In this document: positions 1-10,254 of the stretch, piece after piece | Position numbering within the stretch: the first letter of the stretch is position 1 | Layout: each line of letters begins with the position of its first letter | Origin: Silene latifolia | Lineage: Eukaryota > Streptophyta > Magnoliopsida > Caryophyllales > Caryophyllaceae | Length of the DNA: 64,000 bases | Assembly: GCF_048544455.1 (NCBI RefSeq) | Contig: NC_133538.1 | Span: forward strand, 451,435,311-451,499,310 | Direction of reading: 5' to 3' | Notes under the pieces: model-generated | What the model was told of the DNA's origin: nothing | Databases searched by the model: none | The model's input: only the letters and a program-made list of their open reading frames with translations | Program-made: the position numbers and the translations under genes

Positions 1-1979
1 TGGCGCATTGGTCAACCCAAAAGGCATCACTACATACTCGTAGTGACCATAGCGAGATCGGAATGCTGTTTTAGGAATATCCTCGTCTGCTATCCTCAGC
101 TGATGATACCCCGACCTCAGATCAATCTTAGAGAACACACCAGCTCCACTAAGCTGATCGAACAAATCATCAATCCTCGGCAACGGATACTTGTTCTTCA
201 TCAGAACCCGATTGAGCTCTCTGTAGTCAATGCACAATCTCATACTCCCATCTTTCTTCTTTACAAAAAGAACTGGAGCTCCCCACGGTGACACGCTAGG
301 CCTGATATAACCCTTGTCTAACAACTCATGTAGCTGCTTCTTCAACTCAGCCAACTCTTTAGGTGCCATACGATAAGGTGCTTTAGATATAGGACCCGTT
401 CCCGGTTTAAGCTCCACGCTGAAATCGACATCCCTCTTGGGAGGCAAACTTGGTATCTCCTCAGGAAACACATCTTCAAATTCTTTCACCACAGAAATCT
501 CAGAAGTTGTCGGCGACTCTACTCGGTGATCTCTCACATGACAAAGGATTAAGGGACACTTTTTCCTTAAACATGACTTTAAAGTCATAACCGCTATAAA
601 CCTACACTTAGGCTTTACCACAAACCCTATATAGGACACCTTAACACCCTTGGGACTCTTTAAAGACACTCTCTTCTGTCTACAATCTATCCTGGCATCA
701 TACCTACCTAGCCAATCCATCCCAACGATCACCTCAAACCCATCCTTAGGAAACTCTAACAAGTTTCCTGGTAAATCTACCCCTCCAATCACCATGGATA
801 TACCCTTATATAACTTGAGACACGACACAGACTCCCCCGAAGGTATGAACACATCATCTTTTACAACCTCAAACTTACCCAAACCCATAGACACAGCATG
901 ACTTTTAGACACAAAAGAATGTGTAGCCCCGGAATCAAACAAAACAAAGGACGGTACATTATTAACAAGAAAGGTACCGGTAACTACATGAGCATCATCC
1001 TGTACTTCCTGCTTATCCATCATGAAGAGCTTTCCACTATTCTTCTGTCCTCCACCCCGAATCAAGCATTGGAGGTACTAGGCTTAGCTAGAATCTCGGG
1101 TGACACTGTTATTCTGACGCTGATAAGATCCACCACCACCGCGGTTGTAACCGCCCTGGCTACCCTGTCCACCTCTGTTGCCCCATGAACCTCCCGGTCG
1201 GCTACTAGCAAAACTCTGAGTCGGCCCCTGAGAGAAATTTCCTGATCGAGCTCCCAACCATTGCGGGCTTGTAGCTCGTGCATTCCCGCCTTTTGTGGCA
1301 TATACCACCACAGTTGAAGCACGTAAGGTTGGTGTTGTCACTTACAGCCCGACCTCCATTCTTTCCCCAGCCACGAGAACCTCCAGAGAAACCAGCTCCA
1401 CTAGAGAAAGCTTTAGCATGGTTGAAATTCCCTTTCTTATTGGTTGGGTGATTGTTGTTCCCACTATCGCCTTCCTCTTTTCGGTAGCAGATCCTCTCCT
1501 CAATCTCCTTGAGAGATCCACCATTCTCTCAGCTTGACCCGCTCTCAGATACACTTCCTTGAGGTCAGTAGCAACCCCAGCCGGCATACGACTCACGATC
1601 TTAGCAGACAAACCCCTCTCAAATCGGAGAGCCAAACCTCTCTGTCCAAGCTGCAAATCTTCCACATAACGAGAAAGCTCCATAAACCGATGATAGTAAT
1701 CAGTGACCGTCATCTACTCAGACATAGTGAAAGATTCAAAGTCAGATCTCATCTTGTGTCGGATATGCTCCGGCACAAACTGTTCCCTCATAGAACTCTT
1801 CAACCCAGACCACGGGATAGCCCCTTCCTCCTGGTAGTAAGCTCTAGCATCATCCTTGACGTTCTGCCACCAAACTGCAGCTTCCCCTCTTAGGTAGTAT
1901 ACAACCTGTTCCACAATCATATCCTCGGGGCACTTAACCATTTCCATGAGAGCTTCAATCTCACGGTGCCACTTCTCGA
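1..1979 (-). pseudogene. Inverted Ty3/gypsy gag-pol fragment (gag to RT)
   Basis: Read on the minus strand this is the same family as the plus-strand element at 2338-6940: gag (about 1979 down to 1080), aspartic protease (about 1000-880) and the first half of reverse transcriptase, cut by the window edge at base 1. The gag part shows the WHREIEALMEMV and YHRFMELSRYVEDL blocks, followed by a zinc knuckle whose fourth spacer residue is Cys instead of Gly (CFNCGGIC-H). An in-frame TAG at 1714-1716 is shared with the plus copy at 2809-2811, while a second plus-copy stop (3076) is a His codon here. Homology between the two arms starts abruptly at 1979/2547, at a GCTCGAG sequence. It has no LTR or primer site in the window and is frameshifted, so it is non-functional. 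Confidence 0.9.
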
Positions 1980-2337
1980 GCATGATAGGCACTCGACCGA
2001 GTATTGAGTACTCGGCCGAGCATAAGGGAACTCGACCGAGTGTTGTTTGAAGGAAAGTAGCAATCGCTACTGTTTATGGTAACTCGACCGAGCATGGGGG
2101 TACACTCGACCGAGTATGGTCCACTCGGCCGAGTGTTGTTATACTCGACCGAGTGCTTCTTTTTGTGCTTTGATGTTTGTCTCTGGAGTCGATACTCGAC
2201 CGAGTATCTGAGAGGATACTCGACCGAGTGATCTTTACTCGACCGAGTGTTATTTATACTCGGCCGAGTGTTCTTATGGCGGAGGGATGTTATATTTTGA
2301 GCATATGTTTACGTTTCTTTCATTTTTACCACTCAAA
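1980..2337 (+). repeat. Leader with 11 CTCGRCCGAG palindromic motifs
   Basis: The stretch between the two inverted gag copies is probably the 5' untranslated leader of the plus-strand element. By direct reading it holds 11 copies of ACTCGACCGAGT or ACTCGGCCGAGT, spaced irregularly by roughly 15-60 bases. No LTR end and no tRNA primer-binding site is seen here, so the 5' LTR of the plus element has been lost. The inversion junction lies next to the first motif copy. Confidence 0.75.
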
Positions 2338-3430
2338 ATGCCGCCCAAAAGAACTCCCGCGCATCCAAGCTTCGGAGATGTTCTGATGAGGTTGCTCGAA
2401 TGATTGAGCAACAAGAGGCTCTCCTTGAAGCTCTCAAAAATGTGGGAAAAGGAAACGAGAGAAATGTGGATGCAACCCGACTTAGCATCAACATCGCTCG
2501 TTTCCACCCTCCCACATATGACGGGGTAGGCGAACCAAAGTCGCTCGAGAAGTGGCACCGTGAGATTGAAGCTCTCATGGAAATGGTTAAGTGCCCCGAG
2601 GATATGATTGTGGAACAGGTTGTATACTACCTAAGAGGGGAAGTCTGCAGCTTTGGTGGCGAACGTCAAGGATGATGCTAGAGCTTACTACCAGGAGGAA
2701 GGGGCTATCCCGTGGTCTGGGTTGAAGAGTGCTATGAGGGAACAGTTTGTGCCGGAGCATATCCGACACAAGATGAGATCTGACTTTGAATCTTTCACTA
2801 TGTCTGAGTAGATGACGGTCACTGATTACTATCATCGGTTTATGGAGCTTTCTCGTTATGTGGAAGATTTGCAGCTTGGACAGAGAGGTTTGGCTCTCCG
2901 ATTTGAGAGGGGTTTGTCTGCTAAGATCGTGAGTCGTATGCCGGCTGGGGTTGCTACTGACCTCAAGGAAGTGTATCTGAGAGCGGGTCAAGCTGAGAGA
3001 ATGGTGGATCTCTCAAGGGAGATTGAGGAGAGGACTGCTACCGAAAAGAGGAAGGCTGATAGTGGGAACAACAATTAGCCAACCAACAAGAAAGGGAATT
3101 TCAACCATGCTAAAGCTTTCTCTAGTGGAGCTGGTTTCTCTGGAGGTTCTCGTGGCTGGGGAAAGAATGGAGGTCGGGCTGTAAGTGACAACACCAACCT
3201 TACGTGCTTCAACTGTGGTGGTATAGGCCACAAAAGGCGGGAATGCACGAGCTACAAGCCCGGCAATGGTTCAGGAGCTCGATCAGGAAATTTCTCTCAG
3301 GGGCCGACTCAGAGTTTTGCTAGTAGCCGACCGGGAGGTTCATGGGGCAACAGAGGTGGACAGGGGTAGCCGGGCGGTTACAACCGCGGTGGTGGTGGAT
3401 CTTATCGGCGTCGGAATAATAACAAAGTGT
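2338..3430 (+). pseudogene. gag: Ty3/gypsy gag (capsid and CCHC zinc knuckle), broken
   Basis: The likely start is ATG 2338 (MPPKRTP...), followed by a frameshift near 2390 into the frame that carries EVARMIEQQEALLEAL. The retrotransposon gag region (KWHREIEALMEMVKCPED, QFVPEHIRHKMRSDFESF) is interrupted near 2650, where the minus copy reads AAVWWQNVKDDA but this copy is shifted. TAG stops lie at 2809 and 3076. The zinc knuckle [14 protein letters not shown] (CX2CX4HX4C) starts at 3205, and a Gly/Arg/Ser-rich tail follows, with another TAG at 3367. Gag would package the element RNA in virus-like particles. A small insertion near 3418 relative to the inverted copy puts pol in another frame. 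Confidence 0.88.
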
Positions 3431-5576
3431 CACCCGGATTCTATAGCTAAGCCTAGTACCTCCAATGCTTCAGTTCAGGGTGGAGGACAGAAGAATAGTG
3501 GAAAGCTCTTCATGATGGATAAGCAGGAAGCTCAGGATGATGCTCATGTAGTTACGGGTACCTTTCTTGTTAATAATGTACTGTCCTTTGTTTTGTTTGA
3601 TTCCGGGGCTACACATTCTTTTGTGTCTAAAAGTCATGCTGTGTCTATGGGTTTGGGTAAGTTTGTAAAAGATGATGTGTTCATACCTTCGGGGGAGTCT
3701 GTGTCGTGTCTCAAGTTATATAAGGGTATATCCATGGTGATTGGAGGGGTAGATTTACCAGTAAACTTGTTAGAGTTTCCTAAGGATGGGTTTGAGGTGA
3801 TCGTTGGGATGGATTGGCTAGGTAGGTATGATGCCAGGATAGATTGTAGACAGAAGAGAGTGTCTTTAAAGAGTCCCAAGGGTGTTAAGGTGTCCTATAG
3901 AGGGTTTGTGGTAAAGCCTAAGTGTAGGTTTATAGCGGTTATGACTTTAAAGTCATGTTTAAGGAAAAAGTGTCCCTTAATCCTTTGTCATGTGAGAGAT
4001 CACCGAGTAGAGTCGCCGACAACTTCTGAGATTTCTGTGGTGAAAGAATTTGAAGATGTGTTTCCTGAGGAGATACCAAGTTTGCCTCCCAAGAGGGATG
4101 TCGATTTCAGCGTGGAGCTTAAACCGGGAACGGGTCCTATATCTAAAGCACCTTATCGTATGGCACCTAAAGAGTTGGCTGAGTTGAAGAAGCAGCTACA
4201 TGAGTTGTTAGACAAGGGTTATATCAGGCCTAGCGTGTCACCGTGGGGAGCTCCAGTTCTTTTTGTAAAGAAGAAAGATGGGAGTATGAGATTGTGCATT
4301 GACTACAGAGAGCTCAATCGGGTTACAGTGAAGAACAAGTATCCGTTGCCGAGGATTGATGATTTGTTCGATCAGCTTAGTGGAGCTGGTGTGTTCTCTA
4401 AGATTGATCTGAGGTCGGGGTATCATCAGCTGAGGATAGCAGACGAGGATATTCCTAAAACAGCATTCCGATCTCGCTATGGTCACTACGAGTATGTAGT
4501 GATGCCTTTTGGGTTGACCAATGCGCCAGCAGCTTTTATGGATTTGATGAACCGGATCTTCACACCGTTTTTGGATAAGTTTGTGGTTGTTTTCATCGAC
4601 GATATCCTGGTTTATTCCAAGACTAAAGAAGAGCACGAAGAGCACTTGAGGATAGTTTTGCAGACCTTGAGAGCAAATCAGCTCTATGCCAAATTATCCA
4701 AGTGTGAGTTCTGGTTAGAGGAAGTGGCTTTTCTAGGCCATGTAATATCCAAGAAGGGGTATCTGGGATCCTAGTAAGATTGAGGCCGTTACCAAGTGGG
4801 AATCGCCAAGAATGTTCTTGAGATTCGGAGTTTCTTAGGCCTTGCCGGCTACTACCGGAGATTTGTGAAGGATTTCTCTACCATAGCACGGCCTATGACA
4901 TCCTTGATGAGGAAAGAAGTCAGATTTGTTTGGGATGAGAGTTGTGAAACGGCGTTTCAGACCTTAAAAGAACGCTTGACCACAGCTCCTATCCTAGCCT
5001 TGCCAGAGGGTTGTGAGAACTTTGAGGTCTATACCGACGCTTCAAAGAACGGTTTGGGTTGTGTCTTGATGCAGGGAGGAAGAGTGATAGCCTATGCTTC
5101 GAGGCAAACCAAGCAATATGAGGAGAACTACCCTACTCATGATTTGGAGTCTGGGTGCGATTGTGTTCGCACTTAAGATTTGGAGGCACTACCTTTATGG
5201 CGCAACTTTTAAGGTGTTCTCCGATCATAAGAGTCTAAAGTATATCTACACTCAAAAGGAGCTTAACATGCGACAGAGGCGGTGGATGGAGCTGATTGGA
5301 GATTATGATATGGAGATCATCTATCACGAGGGTAAAGCTAATGTTGTCGCAGATGCTTTGAGTAGGAAGAGCGTTCATTCGCTATGTACAGCTATGTCCT
5401 TGCTGAAGTTGAGAGATGAGATGTCTAGATTGGGGATCTTTATGATTCGAGAGGGGAATACCATCGGGGATTTGACGATCGAGCCAGAGTTGTATGAAAA
5501 CATCAAAGGTAAGCAACAACTTGATCCTAAAATCCAGGAGTGGAAGTCAACGGTAGAGAGCGGAGCAAAGATCTAG
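3430..5576 (+). pseudogene. pol: Ty3/gypsy pol: protease, reverse transcriptase, RNase H (frameshifted)
   Basis: The protease has its catalytic motif in [10 protein letters not shown] (Asp codon at 3599). Reverse transcriptase follows, with [17 protein letters not shown], the polymerase motif FIDDILVYS (two Asp codons at 4598-4603) and FLGHVIS. A shift near 4760 and an opposite one near 4805 cancel out. RNase H begins with [12 protein letters not shown] (Asp codon 5035), is shifted near 5145 after YPTHDLE, and continues through FKVFSDHKSLKYI and ANVVADALSRK to a TAG at 5574. The first 50 or so residues of the open frame beginning at 3266 are an out-of-frame reading of gag, not pol. The catalytic residues I can see are kept; only the reading frame is broken. 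Confidence 0.92.
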
Positions 5577-6940
5577 GTTCTCTATACATCCAGATGGGAG
5601 TGTTCGTTTTGATGGGAGATGGTGTGTTCTGACGATGCGAGTTAAGGAGAATGATCTTGTCTGAGGCTCATTGCACTCCTTATTCAGTTCACCCGGGTGG
5701 TGACAAGCTTTACAGAGACCTTAAGAAGACTTTTTGGTGGCCGAACATGAAGAGGGAGGTAGCTGAGTTTGTGGCTAGATGTTTGACTTGCCAAAGGGTC
5801 AAAGGTGAACAAAGGAGACCTCAAGGTAAGATTCATCCCCCCGCAATGCCCGAGTGGAAATGGGAGTCGATCTCTATGGACTTTATTGTGGGGTTACCTA
5901 GGTCACAACAAGTTAACAACATGATTTGGGTGATTGTTGATCGGCTAACCAAGTCAGCCCATTTTGTTCCAATGAAAGATACGTGGTCTAAGATGCAGCT
6001 GGCTTTGGGTTACAGAAAGCATGTGGTTCGGTTACATGGTATTCCGAAAGATATTGTTTCCGATCGCGATGCGAGGTTCATATCAAAGTTTTGGCAAGAA
6101 CTGCAAGAGTTGATGGGCACAACGCTGAAGATGAGTACAGCTTTTCATCCGGCAACCGATGGTCAGATAGAACGGACCATCAAGACCTTAGAAGACATGC
6201 TAAGGGCATGTGTTATGGACTTTGGAGGCAGTTGGGAAGACAGACTTGATTTGATCGAGTTTTCATACAATAATAGTTATCATACAAGTATTGGGATGGC
6301 ACCATTTGAAGCTTTGTATGGCCGGAAATGCCAAGTCCGGTTTGTTGGGATGATAGTTCCGAGACAAAGGGTTTTAGGGCCACAATTGGTTCAAGATATG
6401 GTTGAGCAAATCCAGTTGATTCGCCAAAAGATGAGAGCAGCTCAAGATCGCCAAAAGAGCTACGCCGACTTACACCGCAGGGACATTGAGTTCGCGGTAG
6501 GTGACAAGGTGCTTTTGAAAGTGTCACCTATGCGAGGTGTTATGAGGTTTGGGAAAAAGGGTAAGCTAAGCCAAAAGTTTATAGGTCCTTATGAAATTCT
6601 GGACCGTGTTGGCGAGGTAGCCTACAGGTTAGCTTTACCACCAGCTTTGGATAGAGTTCACAATGTTTTTCATGTGTCTCAACTCCGGAAATATGTGAGT
6701 GACCCGTCGCACATCCTCGAGATGGAGAACATCGAACTTGATGAATCCTTGTCCTATGCCGAGATTCCTAAGGAGATTCTTGATCGCAAGGTTCGTAAGA
6801 CCCGGAATGGTGAGACGGTCTTACTCAAGGTCCTTTGGTCTAATCATAATGTGGAGGAAGCAACATGGGAACCCGAGGAAGCTATGCGAGACCGCTTTCC
6901 TAACCTTTTTGATCAGGTATGTTTGGTTACGGGGACGTAA
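5577..6940 (+). pseudogene. int: Ty3/gypsy integrase with chromodomain-like C terminus
   Basis: A frameshift at about 5577-5650 separates this from RNase H. The open part starts at 5651 and runs to the stop at 6938-6940. It has the HHCC zinc-binding region (EAHCTPYSVHPGG ... CLTCQRVKG). The DDE catalytic core is visible as MDFIVGLPRS (Asp 5879), SDRDARFISKFW (Asp 6068) and DGQIERTIKTLEDML (Glu 6170). The usual DGQSER is DGQIER here. The distal part (VGDKVLLKVSP, KLSQKFIGPYEIL, DRVHNVFHVSQLRKY) is the usual Ty3 integrase C-terminal domain, ending in a chromodomain-like stretch (VLLKVLWSNHN.EEATWEPE). In chromoviruses this domain is thought to direct insertion to heterochromatin. This is the only long intact domain of the element. 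Confidence 0.93.
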
Positions 6941-7163
6941 CCGTTGTCTTTTTAGGGGGGTAGGAGATGGTCGCGATAGTGTTTTGTGCTTTCTTTGCTT
7001 TGTTTGATTCGTGTCGGGAGGTGCGTTTTGTGTAGTTCCTTGGAGTTGTCTCATGTGAGTGTTAGAGTCTTGTGTCGTGGTGTTGTGAGTCTTGTGTCGT
7101 GGTGTTGTGCTTGTGTATAGCAGAGTGTGAACTACGGGACGAAGTTCTTTTTAGGGGAAAGAT

Positions 7164-8523
7164 TGTAACAATACGGATCTTCTTTGGAGCCTACTCGACC
7201 GAGTAGAGCCTACTCGGCCGAGTAGTGCTCTTAAGGCGTGTTATTTCGGTTCTGCCGAGGAACACTCGGCCGAGTATAGCGAATACTCGACCGAGTATTG
7301 GACACTCGGCCGAGTGTTGCTGCACTCGACCGAGTGTCCGGTTTGGCGAAGTTATATTTCGACGGTTTGATTAAGGAATGATTAGGGTATTTTATAATTC
7401 CGCGTCAGTTTCTAATATCACTTTTCACAGCGTTAACATTGCTACGTACCCTAATCCTACCCAAATCATTCCCTAATCATCCCTTTGAGCATTTCGTAGC
7501 ATCTTTGTGTCGATAATTTGCGGCGATTCTTGCGTCAAGGTTCTTGTTGCACTGTTGGTAAGTACATCTTTGTAATTATTGCATCGTTTCGGGTTGCTAT
7601 ACATTTATATGGAAGGGGATGTTTGGAATTGTTCAAAGTGTAATTGTGTTGTATGATCCTTGTATAGGAGAAGACTTCGTAGAGGAGCCTTTTTGATTGT
7701 CCGTGTTGCTTATCGTCTTGTGATTGCTAAGGTAGGGTTTCCCTACTCGATTCTTTGTGCTTTACATGACATATTATTGTATTTATCGTTGTCTATTGAT
7801 CATCGCAATATGGAGATTGTTGTGACAATGTTGGTGTGAGGGGATTGAGATGACGGTAATGTCATGTGATTGTGATTGTGGTGGAGTCACTTGCGGGAGT
7901 GGCTTCACACCCTAGTTCGCCCTCCGTGGAACCCGCCACGGGAGGGGATGTGCACATTAAGGGACAGGGATTATTGTCGCTCGTTGAGGAGCTGGACTAG
8001 GTGGGATCGGCTGCGGTCACCCACTGGCGGCGAGGATTACCTGTTGCGATGGGTAATCTGGCAGGGCTACACACTTTAGTGTGTAGTCGGTTACTATGTG
8101 AGACAGGGTGATTGGGAGTTGACGATGATCGGACGAGTATTGCATTTGTTTGTCTTGTTGTTGCATAACACTGACCCCGTTGTTGTTTGTGTAATCTGCG
8201 GTGATCCACTCGGGGATGGTGAGCGGGCTTGACAGTTTTGCTAGTGAGAGCTTGGGGATTTCATTGGGAGAATTGCCACCACGAGTCATAGCATCACTGT
8301 CTGAGTCTTAGCGAGTTTTCTTTTATTATTAAGACTTTGAAGTTGTATTTCTTTAGACAGTATTTGGTTTTGGATATTGTAAACTTTGCATTTTACATTA
8401 CTTTAATAAATGTGCTCGATTCGTACGCTTTTGATATGTACTAACCTCGGGCAACCGAGATGGTAACAGTCTTTCATACTTGGGTGGTCCTGGTAAGGTA
8501 CCTTGGTATGAGGGGGTGTTACA
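7164..8523 (+). repeat. 3' LTR of chromovirus-type Ty3/gypsy element (1360 bp)
   Basis: It begins TGTAACAATACGG right after the purine-rich AGGGGAAAGAT and ends GGGGGTGTTACA, giving TG...CA ends. The first 180 bases carry six CTCGACCGAG or CTCGGCCGAG palindromes. The middle contains a GC-rich block (about 7880-8060: GGAGTCACTTGCGGGAGTGG, CCGTGG..CCGCCACGGGAGG) that recurs in the solo LTR at 49090-50442. That LTR also shares the ending GGTGGTCCTGGTAAGG...GTGTTACA, so the two belong to related families of almost equal length. The small ORFs inside it have no support. Confidence 0.88.
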
Positions 8524-8747
8524 AAGATTTTATAATTCCTTAATCAAACCGTCGAAATATAACTTCGCCAAACCGGACACTCGGTCGAGTGCAGCAACAC
8601 TCGGCCGAGTGTCCAATACTCGGTCGAGTATTCGCTATACTCGGCCGAGTGTTCCTCGCGAACCGAAATAACACGCACTAAGAGCACTACTCGGCCGAGT
8701 AGGCTCTACTCGGTCGAGTAGGCTCCAAAGAAGATCCGTATTGTTAC
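8524..8747 (-). repeat. Inverted LTR fragment, first ~225 bp
   Basis: The reverse complement starts TGTAACAATACGG at 8747 and follows bases 7164-7385 closely, with the same six palindromes but several base changes. At its inner end (8526-8538) the sequence TTTTATAATTCC matches the plus-oriented LTR at 7390-7401, then switches to the inverted copy within ATTCC. This is a short-homology fold-back type junction. Together with the inverted gag-pol at 1-1979 it suggests a minus-oriented element of the same family that was disrupted by the plus element. Confidence 0.85.
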
Positions 8748-9240
8748 ACTTTCTGTCTATATGAGTCTCGGATTTCCTTCAAAGTTTTGGGTTGAGTCGA
8801 TTTTGGAGGCATTACTTTTATAGTGAAGGTAAAAGTAACGGTTGGGAGGGGTAGGCTTTTGACGATTTTGGAGAATATTTGGGAAAGATGCGTTTTTGAA
8901 TATTTTGAAAGTGAAAAGAGAAGTCATCATATAATCTGAAAAAATTACATGTAGTAAATGAGGTGGAGGTGAATAGTGTTTTGCTTTTATTGGATGGGTT
9001 GAGAGGTGGAGTGTGTAGCCGGTTTTGTGTAGGTTTGGGCGGCCAGTTGCATGGGTAGTGGGTAAAGTAGTATATGATGGATTGATGGTAATTGAGTGGC
9101 TCCATGTGACTAATATACTTACCCTTTGGATTTACATGCAAATTAATCATATAATTCATTGAGTAATATTAACACATAATCACTTATATTAAAAAATGTA
9201 AAAATCTACTCTAGTCAATCATCGAGGGCAAGTCGTCATA
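8748..9240. other. Unassigned AT-rich sequence between elements
   Basis: No coding sequence is recognised. This segment should hold the 3' end or 3' LTR of the copia element. The reverse complement near 9150-9190 contains TGATTA...GTTAATATTA, loosely like the far end of the copia 5' LTR near 29850-29869, but I could not confirm an LTR. Confidence 0.4.
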
Positions 9241-10254
9241 AAATTTTACGCGGAATCTAACAAACCAATTTCCAACCGAAGTTTTACGAATTGTTCTCTT
9301 TCAAGCGGTTTTGTAAAAATGTCGGCTATTTGATTTTCCGTTCTACAAAATTTAAGACGAATTTGACCTTTTTCCACATGATCACGTAAGAAATGATGTC
9401 TTATGTCAATATGCTTAGTCCTTGAGTGTTGTATTGGGTTCTTTGAAATGTTAATGGCACTAGTATTATCACATAAAATAGGAGTTGAATCAAAGATAAT
9501 ACCATAGTCCCTTAGTTGTTGTCGAACCGAAAGAACTTGTGCGCAACATAATGCGGCACTTACGTACTCGCTTTCGGCGGTGGAAAGAGCAACGGTTTTT
9601 TGTTTCTTAGACGCCCTTGAGATCAAACACGGACCTAAGAAAGTAGCCATCTCGGATGTACTCTTTCGATCAACAACGCTTCCGGCATAATCCGCATCCG
9701 AGTATCCTAAAAGCTCAAAAGGACAATGTGAGGGATACCAAAGATACAAATTAGATGTTCAAACCAAGTACATAAGAATACGTTTTACGGCAATGAAATG
9801 CGATTATCTAGGACTAGCTTGGAAACGAGCACATAGACATACACTATATAAAATATCCGGACGACTAGCGGTCAAATAAAGTAATGAACCGATCGTACCT
9901 CAATCCATCGTTTCATCAAGGTACTTATCATTCTCATCTTTGTCAAGCTTGGTGGATGAAACCATAGGTGTAGGGAAAAGTTTAGAATTAGTCATACCGA
10001 AATTACATAGCATCTCCTTTATATACTTTTGTTCATGAATCATCACACCATCTTGGAGCTTGCTTTAAACCATAAAGCGCCTTGTCCAATTTAAAAACAT
10101 GGTTTGGAAATTCATTGTTCATAAAACTTGGTGGTTGCTCCACAAAGACTTCCTCTTCTAAATAACCATTTAGAAAAGCCGTTTTGACATCCATTTAAAA
10201 AAGTTTGATGCCTTTGTGAGCTGCAAAAGATATTAGCATACGTATGGCTTCAAG
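9241..10254 (-). pseudogene. Ty1/copia RT remnant and RNase H (distal part)
   Basis: Minus-strand reading from 10254: [38 protein letters not shown] and ALYGLKQAP, which are reverse transcriptase blocks. The sequence then jumps near 10045 directly to EQKYIKEML, so the region with the YVDD catalytic motif is deleted. RNase H follows (9749-9246): YSDADYAGSVVDRKST, SRASKKQKTVALSTAESEYV, ILCDNTSAI, HIDIRHHFLRDHVEKGQI and DIFTKPLEREQF, ending at a stop just below 9246. The 5' continuation lies beyond the Athila-like insertion, at 21113 onward. The element is dead. Confidence 0.92.
10250..10254. repeat. Left target-site duplication TCAAG
   Basis: TCAAG precedes TGATATGTGC and recurs at 21113-21117 straight after the 3' LTR. 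Removing the insert and one copy restores the copia RT frame across the join (ARL|EAIR), which confirms the insertion. Confidence 0.95.

Larger units (their letters stand above)
1980..8523 (+). mobile_element. Defective chromovirus-type Ty3/gypsy LTR retrotransposon lacking its 5' LTR
   Basis: The order leader, gag, PR, RT, RNase H, INT, chromodomain-like tail, 3' LTR is that of Ty3/gypsy chromoviruses. The Tekay/Del clade is the likeliest assignment, from general similarity only. The 5' LTR is absent and an inverted copy of the same family abuts the leader. AAGAT occurs just before the 3' LTR (7159-7163) and just after it (8524-8528). This may be chance, or it may mean the LTR region has a separate insertion history. 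The element cannot encode a working polyprotein because of frameshifts near 2390, 3430, 4760, 4805, 5145 and 5577 and stops at 2809, 3076 and 3367. Confidence 0.85.
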
